Assembly (NCBI GenBank): GCA_902773635.1
Contig: CACYFH010000013.1
Coordinates: 16,879-80,878 of the forward strand
Source: an uncultured Ruminococcus sp.
Lineage (GTDB): Bacteria > Bacillota > Clostridia > Oscillospirales > Acutalibacteraceae
Direction of reading: 5' to 3'
Length of the DNA: 64,000 nucleotides
The position numbers and the translations under genes were made by a program. Shown piece after piece: positions 1 through 7,353 of this stretch (its first letter is position 1; each line of letters opens with the position of its first letter). The notes under the pieces were generated by a model that saw only the letters and a program-made list of their open reading frames with translations, did not search any database and was not told where the DNA came from.

Positions 1-1
1 G

Positions 2-1060
2 GTCTTCAACTCCACAAAGGGTAAGCACGAGCGCATCGGCCGTATCCTGCAGATGCACGCCAATGACCGTAAGGACATCGACGTTTGCTACTCCGGTGAT
101 ATCGCCGCCGCCGTCGGTTTGAAGAACACCACCACCGGCGACACCCTTTGTGATGAGAACCACCCTGTTATCCTCGAGTCTATGGAGTTCCCGGAGCCTG
201 TTATCAAGGTTGCCATCGAGCCCAAGACCAAGGCAGGCCAGGAGAAGATGGGTATCGCTCTCGCGAAGCTCGCTGAGGAAGACCCCACCTTCAAGGCGTA
301 CACCGACGAGGAGACCGGCCAGACCATCATCGCCGGTATGGGTGAGCTCCACCTCGAGATCATCGTCGACCGACTCCTCCGCGAGTTCAAGGTCGAAGCT
401 AACATCGGTAAGCCCCAGGTTGCGTACAAAGAGACCATCCGCCGTGAAGCGGACGTCGATCAGAAGTACGCCCGTCAGTCCGGCGGTAAGGGTCAGTACG
501 GTCACGTTAAGCTCCGTATCTTCCCGAATCCCGGCAAGGGCTACGAGTTCGTCAACTCCGTTGTCGGCGGTGCGATTCCGAAGGAATACATCCCGGCAGT
601 CGACGCAGGTATCCAGGGCGCTATGCTCAGCGGTGTCCTCGCCGGCTACAACGTAGTAGACGTCAAGTGCGAGTTATACGACGGCTCCTATCATGAGGTC
701 GACTCCTCTGAAATGGCGTTCAAGATTGCCGGTTCCATGGCGTTCAAGGAGGCTATGAAGAAGGCTGATCCGGTTCTGCTCGAGCCGATCATGAAGGTCA
801 GCGTCGTTGTTCCTGAGGAATATGCCGGTACCGTATTCGGCGACTTCAATGCGCGCCGCGGTGCTGTAAGAGGTCAGGAGATCGATAACGGCGTTGCCCG
901 TATCGTCGCTGACGTTCCGCTCTCCAACATGTTCGGTTACGCGACCGACCTGCGTTCTAAGACCCAGGGTCGCGGCAACTACGTCATGGAGCCCTCTCAC
1001 CACGCAGAGGTTCCCAAGAACGTAGGCGAGGAGATCATGTCCGAGCGTAATAAGAAGTAA
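2..1060 (+). CDS. fusA: Elongation factor G, 3' part (5' end outside the window)
   Basis: The reading frame is open from the left edge and encodes the last 352 residues of EF-G, the GTPase that moves tRNA and mRNA through the ribosome after each peptide bond. The first visible residues ([15 protein letters not shown], then MHANDRK) belong to domain II. Domain III (GMGELHLEI), domain IV and the domain V segment [17 protein letters not shown] follow, and the protein ends in [10 protein letters not shown]. Full-length EF-G is about 690-700 residues, so roughly half is missing only because the window starts here. tuf lies downstream, as in the usual str operon. The last 36 bp, including the stop codon, recur at 1178-1213. 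The family assignment is certain. Confidence 0.98.
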   Translation, partial: VFNSTKGKHERIGRILQMHANDRKDIDVCYSGDIAAAVGLKNTTTGDTLCDENHPVILESMEFPEPVIKVAIEPKTKAGQEKMGIALAKLAEEDPTFKAYTDEETGQTIIAGMGELHLEIIVDRLLREFKVEANIGKPQVAYKETIRREADVDQKYARQSGGKGQYGHVKLRIFPNPGKGYEFVNSVVGGAIPKEYIPAVDAGIQGAMLSGVLAGYNVVDVKCELYDGSYHEVDSSEMAFKIAGSMAFKEAMKKADPVLLEPIMKVSVVVPEEYAGTVFGDFNARRGAVRGQEIDNGVARIVADVPLSNMFGYATDLRSKTQGRGNYVMEPSHHAEVPKNVGEEIMSERNKK

Positions 1061-1177
1061 TATGTGAAGACATGGGGCCCCCGAAACGCCCCGCGTTTTG
1101 GGGAAAGGCGGAGCAACGGAGCGATTAGAAAATTATTCTTTGAATGATTTTCGGTGAGCGCAGTTCGCGACGCCGCG

Positions 1178-1213
1178 GGCGAAGAGATCATGTCCGAGCG
1201 CAACAAGAAGTAA
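1178..1213 (+). repeat. Second copy of the fusA 3' end
   Basis: This 36-bp stretch encodes the same twelve codons as the true fusA terminus at 1025-1060 ([11 protein letters not shown]-stop) but differs at three synonymous third positions. The 117 bp between the copies (1061-1177) has no coding content and holds a palindrome-rich stretch around 1071-1105. It may be a remnant of element insertion or recombination at the fusA 3' end. Confidence 0.85.
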
Positions 1214-1260
1214 AATTTATAAATTATCCGCTTTATTTGGCGGAAAATTACAAAAAGCTA

Positions 1261-1289
1261 TTGCAATTCTAGTTTAGAATTGGTAAAAT
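1261..1289 (+). promoter_or_regulatory. Predicted tuf promoter
   Basis: TTGCAA at 1261-1266 and TAAAAT at 1284-1289 are separated by 17 bp and lie just upstream of a strong AAAGGAGG ribosome site for tuf. The spacing is ideal for a vegetative sigma-A-type promoter. Confidence 0.65.
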
Positions 1290-1322
1290 AACTTTAACCA
1301 GTTTAAAGGAGGATGTATTCCA

Positions 1323-2525
1323 ATGGCAAGACAAAAGTTTGAAAGAAATAAACCGCATGTAAACATCGGTACCATCGGCCACGTTGACCATGGTAAGACC
1401 ACTCTGACCGCTGCTATCACCAAGGTTCTGAACTTAGGCGGTTCCGCTGCCTTCGTTGATTATGCCAACATCGATAAGGCTCCCGAGGAGCGCGAGCGTG
1501 GTATCACAATCAACACCGCTCACGTTGAGTACGAGACCGAGAAGCGTCACTATGCTCACGTTGACTGCCCCGGACATGCTGACTACGTTAAGAACATGAT
1601 CACCGGTGCTGCTCAGATGGACGGCGCTATCCTCGTTGTTTCCGCTGCTGACGGCCCCATGCCCCAGACCCGTGAGCACATCCTGCTCTCCCGTCAGGTT
1701 GGCGTTCCCTACATCGTTGTATTCATGAACAAGACCGACCAGGTTGACGATCCCGAGCTGCTCGAGCTGGTTGAGATGGAGATCCGTGAGCTGCTCGACG
1801 AGTATGAGTTCCCCGGCGACGAGACCCCGATCATCAAGGGCTCTGCTTATCTTGCTCTGACCTCTCCCTCTACCGACCCCAACGCTCCCGAGTATCAGTG
1901 CATCCATGAGCTGATGGACGCTGTCGACGAGTTCATCCCGACTCCTGAGCGTAAGGCTGACCTGCCCTTCCTGATGCCCGTTGAGGACGTCTTCACCATC
2001 ACCGGCCGCGGTACTGTTGCTACCGGTCGTGTTGAGAGAGGCCAGATCCGTACTTCCGAGTCCGTTGAGATCGTTGGTCTGACCGACGAGAAGAGAACCG
2101 TTGTTGTTACCGGTCTTGAGATGTTCAGAAAGACTCTGGACTATGCTGAGGCCGGCGATAACGTAGGCGTTCTGCTCCGTGGCGTTCAGAGAAACGAGAT
2201 CGAGAGAGGTCAGGTTCTTGCTAAGCCCGGCACCATTCATCCCCACACCAAGTTCCGCGGCCAGGTTTACGTTCTGACCAAGGACGAGGGCGGCCGTCAT
2301 ACTCCGTTCTTCAACAACTATCGTCCCCAGTTCTATTTCAGAACTACCGACGTTACCGGTACCATCACTCTGCCCGAGGGCACTGAGATGTGCATGCCCG
2401 GCGATAACGTAGAGATGGATGTTGAGCTGATCACTCCTATCGCTATCGAAGTTGGTCTGCGTTTCGCTATCCGTGAGGGTGGCCGTACCGTAGGTTCCGG
2501 CGCTGTTATCGCTATCAACGAGTAA
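1323..2525 (+). CDS. tuf: Elongation factor Tu
   Basis: EF-Tu is the GTPase that delivers aminoacyl-tRNA to the ribosome. The product is 400 residues, normal for the family. The P-loop GHVDHGKT is at residues 19-26, the switch I region contains RGITI, DCPGH is near 82, and the guanine-specificity motif NKTD is near 137. Domains 2 and 3 follow and contain [13 protein letters not shown] and MPGDNVEM. A strong AAAGGAGG site precedes the ATG by 9 bases. It has its own predicted promoter at 1261-1289 and a terminator at 2561-2596, so it can be transcribed separately from fusA. Codon use is strongly biased, as expected for a very highly expressed gene. Confidence 0.99.
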   Translation: MARQKFERNKPHVNIGTIGHVDHGKTTLTAAITKVLNLGGSAAFVDYANIDKAPEERERGITINTAHVEYETEKRHYAHVDCPGHADYVKNMITGAAQMDGAILVVSAADGPMPQTREHILLSRQVGVPYIVVFMNKTDQVDDPELLELVEMEIRELLDEYEFPGDETPIIKGSAYLALTSPSTDPNAPEYQCIHELMDAVDEFIPTPERKADLPFLMPVEDVFTITGRGTVATGRVERGQIRTSESVEIVGLTDEKRTVVVTGLEMFRKTLDYAEAGDNVGVLLRGVQRNEIERGQVLAKPGTIHPHTKFRGQVYVLTKDEGGRHTPFFNNYRPQFYFRTTDVTGTITLPEGTEMCMPGDNVEMDVELITPIAIEVGLRFAIREGGRTVGSGAVIAINE

Positions 2526-2560
2526 TTTCTTTCAACAGAATTATCACTTGATCCACAGAT

Positions 2561-2596
2561 CCCGATGTCTGACGTCCGTCCGGCATCGGGATTTTT
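2561..2596 (+). terminator. Rho-independent terminator after tuf
   Basis: CCCGATG at 2561-2567 pairs with the CATCGGG ending at 2590 and is followed by ATTTTTG. Confidence 0.75.
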
Positions 2597-2633
2597 GACG
2601 TGCGCGTCTTATCTTCTTATAACAGAAAACGTC

Positions 2634-2662
2634 TTGCAATCCTGATTGTTTTATTGTACAAT
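2634..2662 (+). promoter_or_regulatory. Predicted promoter of the DUF1292 gene
   Basis: TTGCAA at 2634-2639 and TACAAT at 2657-2662 are 17 bp apart, about 30 bp before the next start codon. Confidence 0.6.
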
Positions 2663-2691
2663 CATATCAACAAGCAGAAGGAGGCAGATTT

Positions 2692-2988
2692 ATGCTGAAT
2701 AATGAAGATTTTGCAGAAGAAGAGTATACCCCGGAGATCATCACATTGGAAGATGACCTCGGCAACGAGAAGGATTTCGAGTTCCTCGACGTCGTGGAGT
2801 ATGAGGGCGACGAGTATATCGTCCTTCTCCCGACCGACGAGGACGAGCAGAGCGAGGTCATGATCCTCCGCATCGAGTCCGTCGACGACGAAAACGAGAA
2901 CTACGTCGGCATCGACGACGAAGAAGTCTTGCAGAAGGTTTTCGACATCTTCAAATCCAGATTCCAGGACGAATTCGATTTTGAGTAA
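2692..2988 (+). CDS. DUF1292 family small acidic protein (YrzB-like)
   Basis: This is a 98-residue, very acidic protein with no signal peptide or membrane segment. It has the DUF1292 pattern: an N-terminal ITLEDDLGNEKDFEFLDVVEY strand region, then EYIVLLPTDED and a C-terminal helix (EEVLQKVFDIF). DUF1292 proteins such as Bacillus YrzB are widespread in Firmicutes and often sit with Holliday-junction resolvase or alanyl-tRNA synthetase genes, but their biochemical role is unknown. Here the gene stands alone, with its own predicted promoter and a GAAGGAGG ribosome site. The family call is firm and the function is not known. Confidence 0.85.
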   Translation: MLNNEDFAEEEYTPEIITLEDDLGNEKDFEFLDVVEYEGDEYIVLLPTDEDEQSEVMILRIESVDDENENYVGIDDEEVLQKVFDIFKSRFQDEFDFE

Positions 2989-2999
2989 GTGCCACATAT

Positions 3000-3527
3000 A
3001 TGTCTGAAACTTTACCAAAACGGAAACATCCTCGCTTAAAGCATTTTGATTACAGTCAGAATATGCGATACTTTATCACGATATGTACACACAAAAAAAG
3101 GTGTATCCTATCAAGTGTGAGAGTAGGGCGGGGGCTTGCTCCCGCCGAAACGCATAAGACAGCAGTCGGTCAGGTGATTGAGCGAACTCTTTTGGAAATG
3201 CCAAAGCGATATCCGTATCTGATAATTGACAAGTATGTTGTAATGCCGAATCATATTCATGTGATATTTGGTATACTGGCTCCGGCGGGAGCAAGCCCCC
3301 GCCCTACGATCAGCGATATCGTCTGCGCATTCAAATCATTAAGTACACGGGAGTGCAAAAGCACTCAACTAATAGACAACAAACTGTGGCAAACATCATT
3401 TCACGACCACATCGTCCGCAATGAAACCGACTACCGTGCTATCTGGGAGTACATCGACACGAATCCGACCCGCCGGGCGGATGACAAATACTATTCCGAG
3501 GGCGCCGCGGCGCTCATGAATACATAA
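3000..3527 (+). CDS. REP-associated tyrosine transposase (RAYT, Y1/HUH family)
   Basis: This 175-residue protein belongs to the Y1 transposase/TnpA-REP family (COG1943 type). These are single-strand DNA nucleases that recognise short GTAG-headed palindromes and are usually domesticated single-copy genes. The HUH metal motif appears as HIH at residues 85-87 within MPNHIHVIF. The likely nucleophile is Tyr145 in NETDYRAIWEYIDTNP, the conserved C-terminal helix of the family. An N-terminal RYFITICT strand is also typical. No clear ribosome site precedes the ATG. Unusually, two perfect inverted 25-bp copies of a GTAG-headed palindrome lie inside the gene and encode residues 41-49 and 93-102, where homologues would be expected to have a shorter loop. 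The frame stays open, so the gene may still be functional. Confidence 0.88.
   Translation: MSETLPKRKHPRLKHFDYSQNMRYFITICTHKKRCILSSVRVGRGLAPAETHKTAVGQVIERTLLEMPKRYPYLIIDKYVVMPNHIHVIFGILAPAGASPRPTISDIVCAFKSLSTRECKSTQLIDNKLWQTSFHDHIVRNETDYRAIWEYIDTNPTRRADDKYYSEGAAALMNT
3123..3147 (+). repeat. GTAG-headed palindrome inside the RAYT gene, copy 1
   Basis: The 25-bp unit begins GTAGGG and folds as GCGGGGGC/TCCCGC. It is the exact reverse complement of 3283-3307 and contributes the in-frame residues RVGRGLAPA. Confidence 0.85.
3283..3307 (-). repeat. GTAG-headed palindrome inside the RAYT gene, copy 2 (inverted)
   Basis: This is a perfect reverse complement of 3123-3147, 135 bp away in the same gene, and contributes APAGASPRP in frame. 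Together the two copies could also form one large hairpin in single-stranded DNA. Confidence 0.85.
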
Positions 3528-3558
3528 CAAACCCCAACGCAATATGAAAGGAGAAATC

Positions 3559-4155
3559 ATGAACAAATTTAAATCCCTGATCCCGTCCATCCTGATCCTG
3601 CTTTTTGAAGCGGTGATCGGCGTTCTGATGATCATATTCGGAGAGCGATTCAACCAGGCGATCATCATCGCCTTCGGCGCGCTGATGATTATCGGCGCGA
3701 TCGTCACCCTCATCCGCGGTCTGATTGCGAGGAGGAAGGAAGGCGGAAACGGCGCGGCTCCGATTACCGCCGCCCTCATCATGGCGCTGATCGGCATATT
3801 CTTCGTCGCCGCTTCGGGCTTCATCATGCCCGCCATCATGCTGGTGCTCGGCGTCATCATGGCGATCAACGGTATCTTTAAGATATCCGAGTTCTTCCAG
3901 CTTCGCCGTGAGGGCAACACCTCCGTCTTTACCCTGATCAGCGCGATCATCACCATCATTCTCGGCTTCGTGATCGCCTTCAACCCCTTCGGCGCGAGCG
4001 ACGTCATGTGGAAGATCGTCGGCATCCTGATCACCGTTTCCGCCGCGATCGACCTGATCGCCCTGATCTATATCTTCGTCAAGCTGAAGAAAGCGCCCCA
4101 AAAGACGGTCGACGTCGAGGGCAAAGAGGTCGACGACCAAAAACGTCTGCACTGA
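3559..4155 (+). CDS. DUF308/HdeD-like small integral membrane protein
   Basis: This 198-residue, strongly hydrophobic protein has about six predicted membrane helices, starting with SLIPSILILLFEAVIGVLMII and ending with a charged cytoplasmic tail (KLKKAPQKTVDVEGKEVDD). Evenly spaced paired helices resemble the DUF308/HdeD family of membrane proteins, whose exact activity is unresolved. An upstream ATG at 3544 is in frame, but the AAAGGAG ribosome site at 3547-3553 lies inside that extension, so the start at 3559 is preferred. The lipoprotein gene follows after 33 bp and is probably co-transcribed. Confidence 0.7.
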   Translation: MNKFKSLIPSILILLFEAVIGVLMIIFGERFNQAIIIAFGALMIIGAIVTLIRGLIARRKEGGNGAAPITAALIMALIGIFFVAASGFIMPAIMLVLGVIMAINGIFKISEFFQLRREGNTSVFTLISAIITIILGFVIAFNPFGASDVMWKIVGILITVSAAIDLIALIYIFVKLKKAPQKTVDVEGKEVDDQKRLH

Positions 4156-4188
4156 ACGCACAAGAAAACAATATGAGGTGATATGACT

Positions 4189-4629
4189 ATGAAACGTATC
4201 CTCCCGCTTATCCTGTCCGTTTTACTCATTTTCTCCTGTCTGACCGCCTGCGGCGAGAAGGGCACGCAGGTCGCCCCGATCGACGCAAAGGATGTGCAGG
4301 TTGTCACCGCCACGACCGCGCTGCACTCCTCCTACATGTATGTGATCACCGACGAATCCGCGATCAAGGAGCTGGTCGGCATCTATAATTCCGTCCGCTA
4401 TGAGTCGGTACCCGAGGGCGAAGCGCCGGATATCTTAATGGATACTCTGTATTCTCTCAGCTTCGCAAAATCTTTTGACAACGGCGTTCTCGGCGAGTCC
4501 ATCACCAATATCGGCATCTCGCCGAAGGGCTATGTCTTTATGACCGACGGCGTGACCTATAAGCTGACCTCCTCCTTTGATGAGGCAAAGCTCAAGTCCA
4601 TTCTGGAGAAATACAATATCGCGCCCTAA
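4189..4629 (+). CDS. Predicted lipoprotein of unknown function
   Basis: The 146-residue product starts with a lipoprotein signal peptide whose lipobox LTAC places the acylated Cys near residue 20. The mature part is small and mixed alpha/beta (KDVQVVTATTALHSSYMYVITDESAIKEL onwards), and I do not recognise a named domain. GAGGTG at 4175-4180 is 8 bases from the ATG at 4189, which is better than the ATG at 4183 only 2 bases away. It probably forms a unit with the preceding membrane protein and ends at the terminator at 4643-4675. Confidence 0.7.
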   Translation: MKRILPLILSVLLIFSCLTACGEKGTQVAPIDAKDVQVVTATTALHSSYMYVITDESAIKELVGIYNSVRYESVPEGEAPDILMDTLYSLSFAKSFDNGVLGESITNIGISPKGYVFMTDGVTYKLTSSFDEAKLKSILEKYNIAP

Positions 4630-4642
4630 GGAAAAAACAAAA

Positions 4643-4675
4643 CCCCGCAGTCCATCTGAACTGCGGGGTCATTTT
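4643..4675. terminator. Bidirectional terminator between the lipoprotein gene and lysC
   Basis: CCCCGCAG at 4643-4650 pairs with CTGCGGGG at 4661-4668. A-rich sequence upstream and ATTTTTAT downstream allow it to serve both convergent genes. Confidence 0.8.
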
Positions 4676-4686
4676 TATGCGGTTGA

Positions 4687-5901
4687 TCAGCCTTCCTCGG
4701 GGAAGAACTTCTCGTGGATCGCGGAGACAGCCTTGTCAGCGTCACACTTGTTGATGATGACGGAGACCTTGATCTCAGAGGTCGAGATCATGCGGATGTT
4801 GATCTGCTTGTCATACAGCGCCTCAAACATCTTGCTCGCTACGCCCGCGTGGCTCTCCATGCCTGCGCCGACGATGGAGACCTTCGCGACGTCGTCGTCA
4901 TAGTCGACGCCTTTCGCGCCGATGCTCTCCGCGAACTCATCGCAGATCGCCTTCGCCTCCGCGCCCTTGTTGATCGCAACGGTGAAGGCGATGTCCTTCG
5001 TGCCGTCTCTCCCGACGCTCTGCAGGATCACGTCAACGTTGATCTTCTTCGCCGCCAGCTTAGAGAACAGCTTGAATACCATCCCGGGTCTGTCGGGAAT
5101 GCAGGTGATTGATAAGCGGGCTACGTCGGTGTCCTTCGCGACGCCGCTGATAAGCATTTTTTCCATTTTTACCTTCTCCTTTACGATAGTGCCCGGGACT
5201 CTGGTGTAGGAAGAGAGAACCTCGAGCTCGATATTGTACTTCTTCGCCATTTCGACGGAACGGTTGTTCAGAACCTGCGCGCCCAGCGTCGCCAGCTCCA
5301 GCATCTCGTCATAAGAGATCTCGTCAAGCTTGGTCGCGTTCGGTACCTTGCGCGGATCGGCAGTGAAAACGCCCTCTACGTCGGTGTAGATCTGGCACAG
5401 ATCGGCGTGCATCGCTGCCGCGATCGCCACGGCGCTGGTGTCGGAGCCGCCTCTGCCCAGCGTGGTGATATCGTCATAGCGGGAGATCCCTTGGAATCCG
5501 CAGACGACGACGATCTTGTTCTGCTCGATCTCGCGGCGGATGCGGTCGGCTTCGACCCTGCGGATACGCGCGGAAGTGTGCGCGGATGAGGTGCGGAAGC
5601 CCGCCTGCCAGCCGGTGAGGGAGATCGCGGGATAGCCCATATCCTGAATACACATCGCGAGCAGAGAAGCGGAGATCTGTTCGCCGGAGGCGAGCAGCAT
5701 ATCCATCTCGCGGTTGGTGGGCTTATCGGTGATCTCAGCAGCCTTGGCGATCAGGTCGTCGGTGGTGTCGCCCTGAGCGGAAACGACAACGACAACGCTG
5801 TTGCCCTTCTTATAGCTGTCGGTAACGATACCGGCAACGTTGCGGACGCGCTCCGCGTCCTTGACGGATGTACCGCCGAATTTCATGACAATCAAACTCA
5901 T
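4687..5901 (-). CDS. lysC: Aspartate kinase
   Basis: The enzyme phosphorylates L-aspartate, the first step to lysine, threonine, methionine and diaminopimelate for peptidoglycan. The 404-residue product starts MSLIVMKFGGTSV with the nucleotide-binding KFGGTS motif at residues 7-12, followed by the amino-acid kinase fold (GRGGSDTSAVAIAAAMHAD). Two C-terminal ACT domains occupy about residues 265-404 (LSITCIPDRPGMVFKLFSKLA and SIVGAGMESHAGVASKMFEAL), indicating feedback control by lysine and/or threonine. Homoserine dehydrogenase lies directly upstream on the same strand. The spacer contains a repeat element and no recognisable lysine riboswitch. Confidence 0.97.
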   Translation of the reverse strand: MSLIVMKFGGTSVKDAERVRNVAGIVTDSYKKGNSVVVVVSAQGDTTDDLIAKAAEITDKPTNREMDMLLASGEQISASLLAMCIQDMGYPAISLTGWQAGFRTSSAHTSARIRRVEADRIRREIEQNKIVVVCGFQGISRYDDITTLGRGGSDTSAVAIAAAMHADLCQIYTDVEGVFTADPRKVPNATKLDEISYDEMLELATLGAQVLNNRSVEMAKKYNIELEVLSSYTRVPGTIVKEKVKMEKMLISGVAKDTDVARLSITCIPDRPGMVFKLFSKLAAKKINVDVILQSVGRDGTKDIAFTVAINKGAEAKAICDEFAESIGAKGVDYDDDVAKVSIVGAGMESHAGVASKMFEALYDKQINIRMISTSEIKVSVIINKCDADKAVSAIHEKFFPEEG

Positions 5902-5925
5902 GGTTTTTCATAACCCCCAGAATAT

Positions 5926-6065
5926 AGTGAATAATGAATAAAGAATAGAGAATAGGGAATAACGGCGGGAGGGCTTCGCCCTCACCCGATGGATTCTATA
6001 TTTTCAAAACGCGTCAGCGTTTCCCTTCATTATTCATTTTTCAGTTTTAAGTATTCAGTATTCAT
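5926..6065. repeat. MITE-like intergenic element between hom and lysC
   Basis: A purine-rich left arm (5926-5960, iterated GAATA/GAATAGA) and a right arm rich in its complement (TTATTCAT, GTATTCAG, 6026-6065) enclose small hairpins such as GAGGGCTTCGCCCTC and AAACGCGTCAGCGTTT. The same design recurs at 38205-38403, 50870-51025, 53389-53514 and 54658-54811. Confidence 0.6.
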
Positions 6066-6072
6066 TGACCCT

Positions 6073-7311
6073 TTACAGGTCTCCGATCCTGATAACGGAT
6101 TCAGCCTTGAAGCCGTCTACCTTCGCGAGCTTCTCTTCAAACTCGCTCAGCGCCATCGGCTCGGTGATGAACGCAAGCTCATTCTCAGCGGCATTCTTTC
6201 TGCTGAGCTGATGCACGCCGCCGAATACGGCTTTTGCATTATCATATGCAGCCGCCTTGTCGTCTGCCACACCGCGGACGTACATCGCGCGGACGCTCTC
6301 TTCATAGGGCAGTACGGAGCCGTTGTCGGAATCCGACCAGAACAGATATTTTCTGGATTTCAGATGCTTGATGCTGTCGATCACGTCGGCAACGACCGCG
6401 GAAGCGGTGGGCAGCTTGCCCGCGCCTCTGCCGTAGAATACCACGTCGCCGGTGCAGTCGCCGCGCACCATGATGCCGTTGAAAACGTCGTCGATATTGG
6501 CGAGCTGGCTGAGGTTCGGAACGAACATCGGCGCTACGATGATGTCGATGGTGTCCTTGCCGAGCTTCTTGACGGAGCCGATCAGCTTGATCACGCCGCC
6601 CCATTCGCCCGCGTATTCCACGTCAGCCGCGGTGATCTTGGTGATGCCTTCTGTATGTACCGCTTCGGGGTAGATGTGCTTGCCGAAGGTGAGGGAGGCG
6701 AGGATGCAGATCTTGCGGCACGCGTCGTGACCCTCTACGTCCGCCTCGGGATTGCGCTCGGCATAGCCCAGCTCCTGCGCCATTTTCAGCGCCTCGTCAA
6801 AGCCCATGCCCTCGTGGAACATCTTGGTCAGGATGAAGTTGGTGGTGCCGTTGAGGATACCCGCGATCTCGCTGACGTTGTTCGCGACCAGACACTGGTT
6901 GATCGGGCGGATGATCGGGATGCCGCCGCCGACGCTCGCCTCAAAGAGGAAGTTCGCGTTCTGCTCGGAAGCGATCGCCAGAAGCTCCGCGCCGTAAGCC
7001 GCGACCAGCTCCTTGTTGGAGGTGACGACGCTCTTGCCGCTCGAGAGACATTCCTTGACGTACTCGTATGCGGGGTGCAGACCGCCCATCGTCTCTACTA
7101 CGACGCGTACCTCAAGGTCGTTCGCAATCTTGGAGAAATCCTTGGTGAACCGATCCGCAAAGGGAGAGTCCGGGAATTCTCTGAGGTCGAGAATGTATTT
7201 GACGTCGATCTCCTCGCCGATCGCGGCAAAGAGCTTTTTCTTATGCGTGGCGAAGATCTCCGCCACACCTGAGCCGACGACGCCGTGGCCCATGATCGCA
7301 ATAGAAATCAT
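6073..7311 (-). CDS. hom: Homoserine dehydrogenase
   Basis: The enzyme reduces aspartate semialdehyde to homoserine with NAD(P)H, the branch point for threonine and methionine. The 412-residue protein has the Rossmann motif GHGVVGSG at residues 8-15, the catalytic-domain signature VGGGIPIIRPI and NGTTNFILTKM, and a C-terminal ACT domain (after about residue 340) expected to mediate threonine inhibition. It lies upstream of lysC and only 42 bp downstream of a class A PBP gene on the same strand, so the three may be one transcript with a repeat insertion in the middle. Confidence 0.97.
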   Translation of the reverse strand: MISIAIMGHGVVGSGVAEIFATHKKKLFAAIGEEIDVKYILDLREFPDSPFADRFTKDFSKIANDLEVRVVVETMGGLHPAYEYVKECLSSGKSVVTSNKELVAAYGAELLAIASEQNANFLFEASVGGGIPIIRPINQCLVANNVSEIAGILNGTTNFILTKMFHEGMGFDEALKMAQELGYAERNPEADVEGHDACRKICILASLTFGKHIYPEAVHTEGITKITAADVEYAGEWGGVIKLIGSVKKLGKDTIDIIVAPMFVPNLSQLANIDDVFNGIMVRGDCTGDVVFYGRGAGKLPTASAVVADVIDSIKHLKSRKYLFWSDSDNGSVLPYEESVRAMYVRGVADDKAAAYDNAKAVFGGVHQLSRKNAAENELAFITEPMALSEFEEKLAKVDGFKAESVIRIGDL

Positions 7312-7353
7312 TTCATTCTACCTTCCTTATCTATATTCAACATAGTCTGTAAA

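Noticed and set aside
5902-6072. Lysine riboswitch before lysC
   Set aside because: The spacer holds a MITE-like element and no lysine-riboswitch-like consensus was seen.
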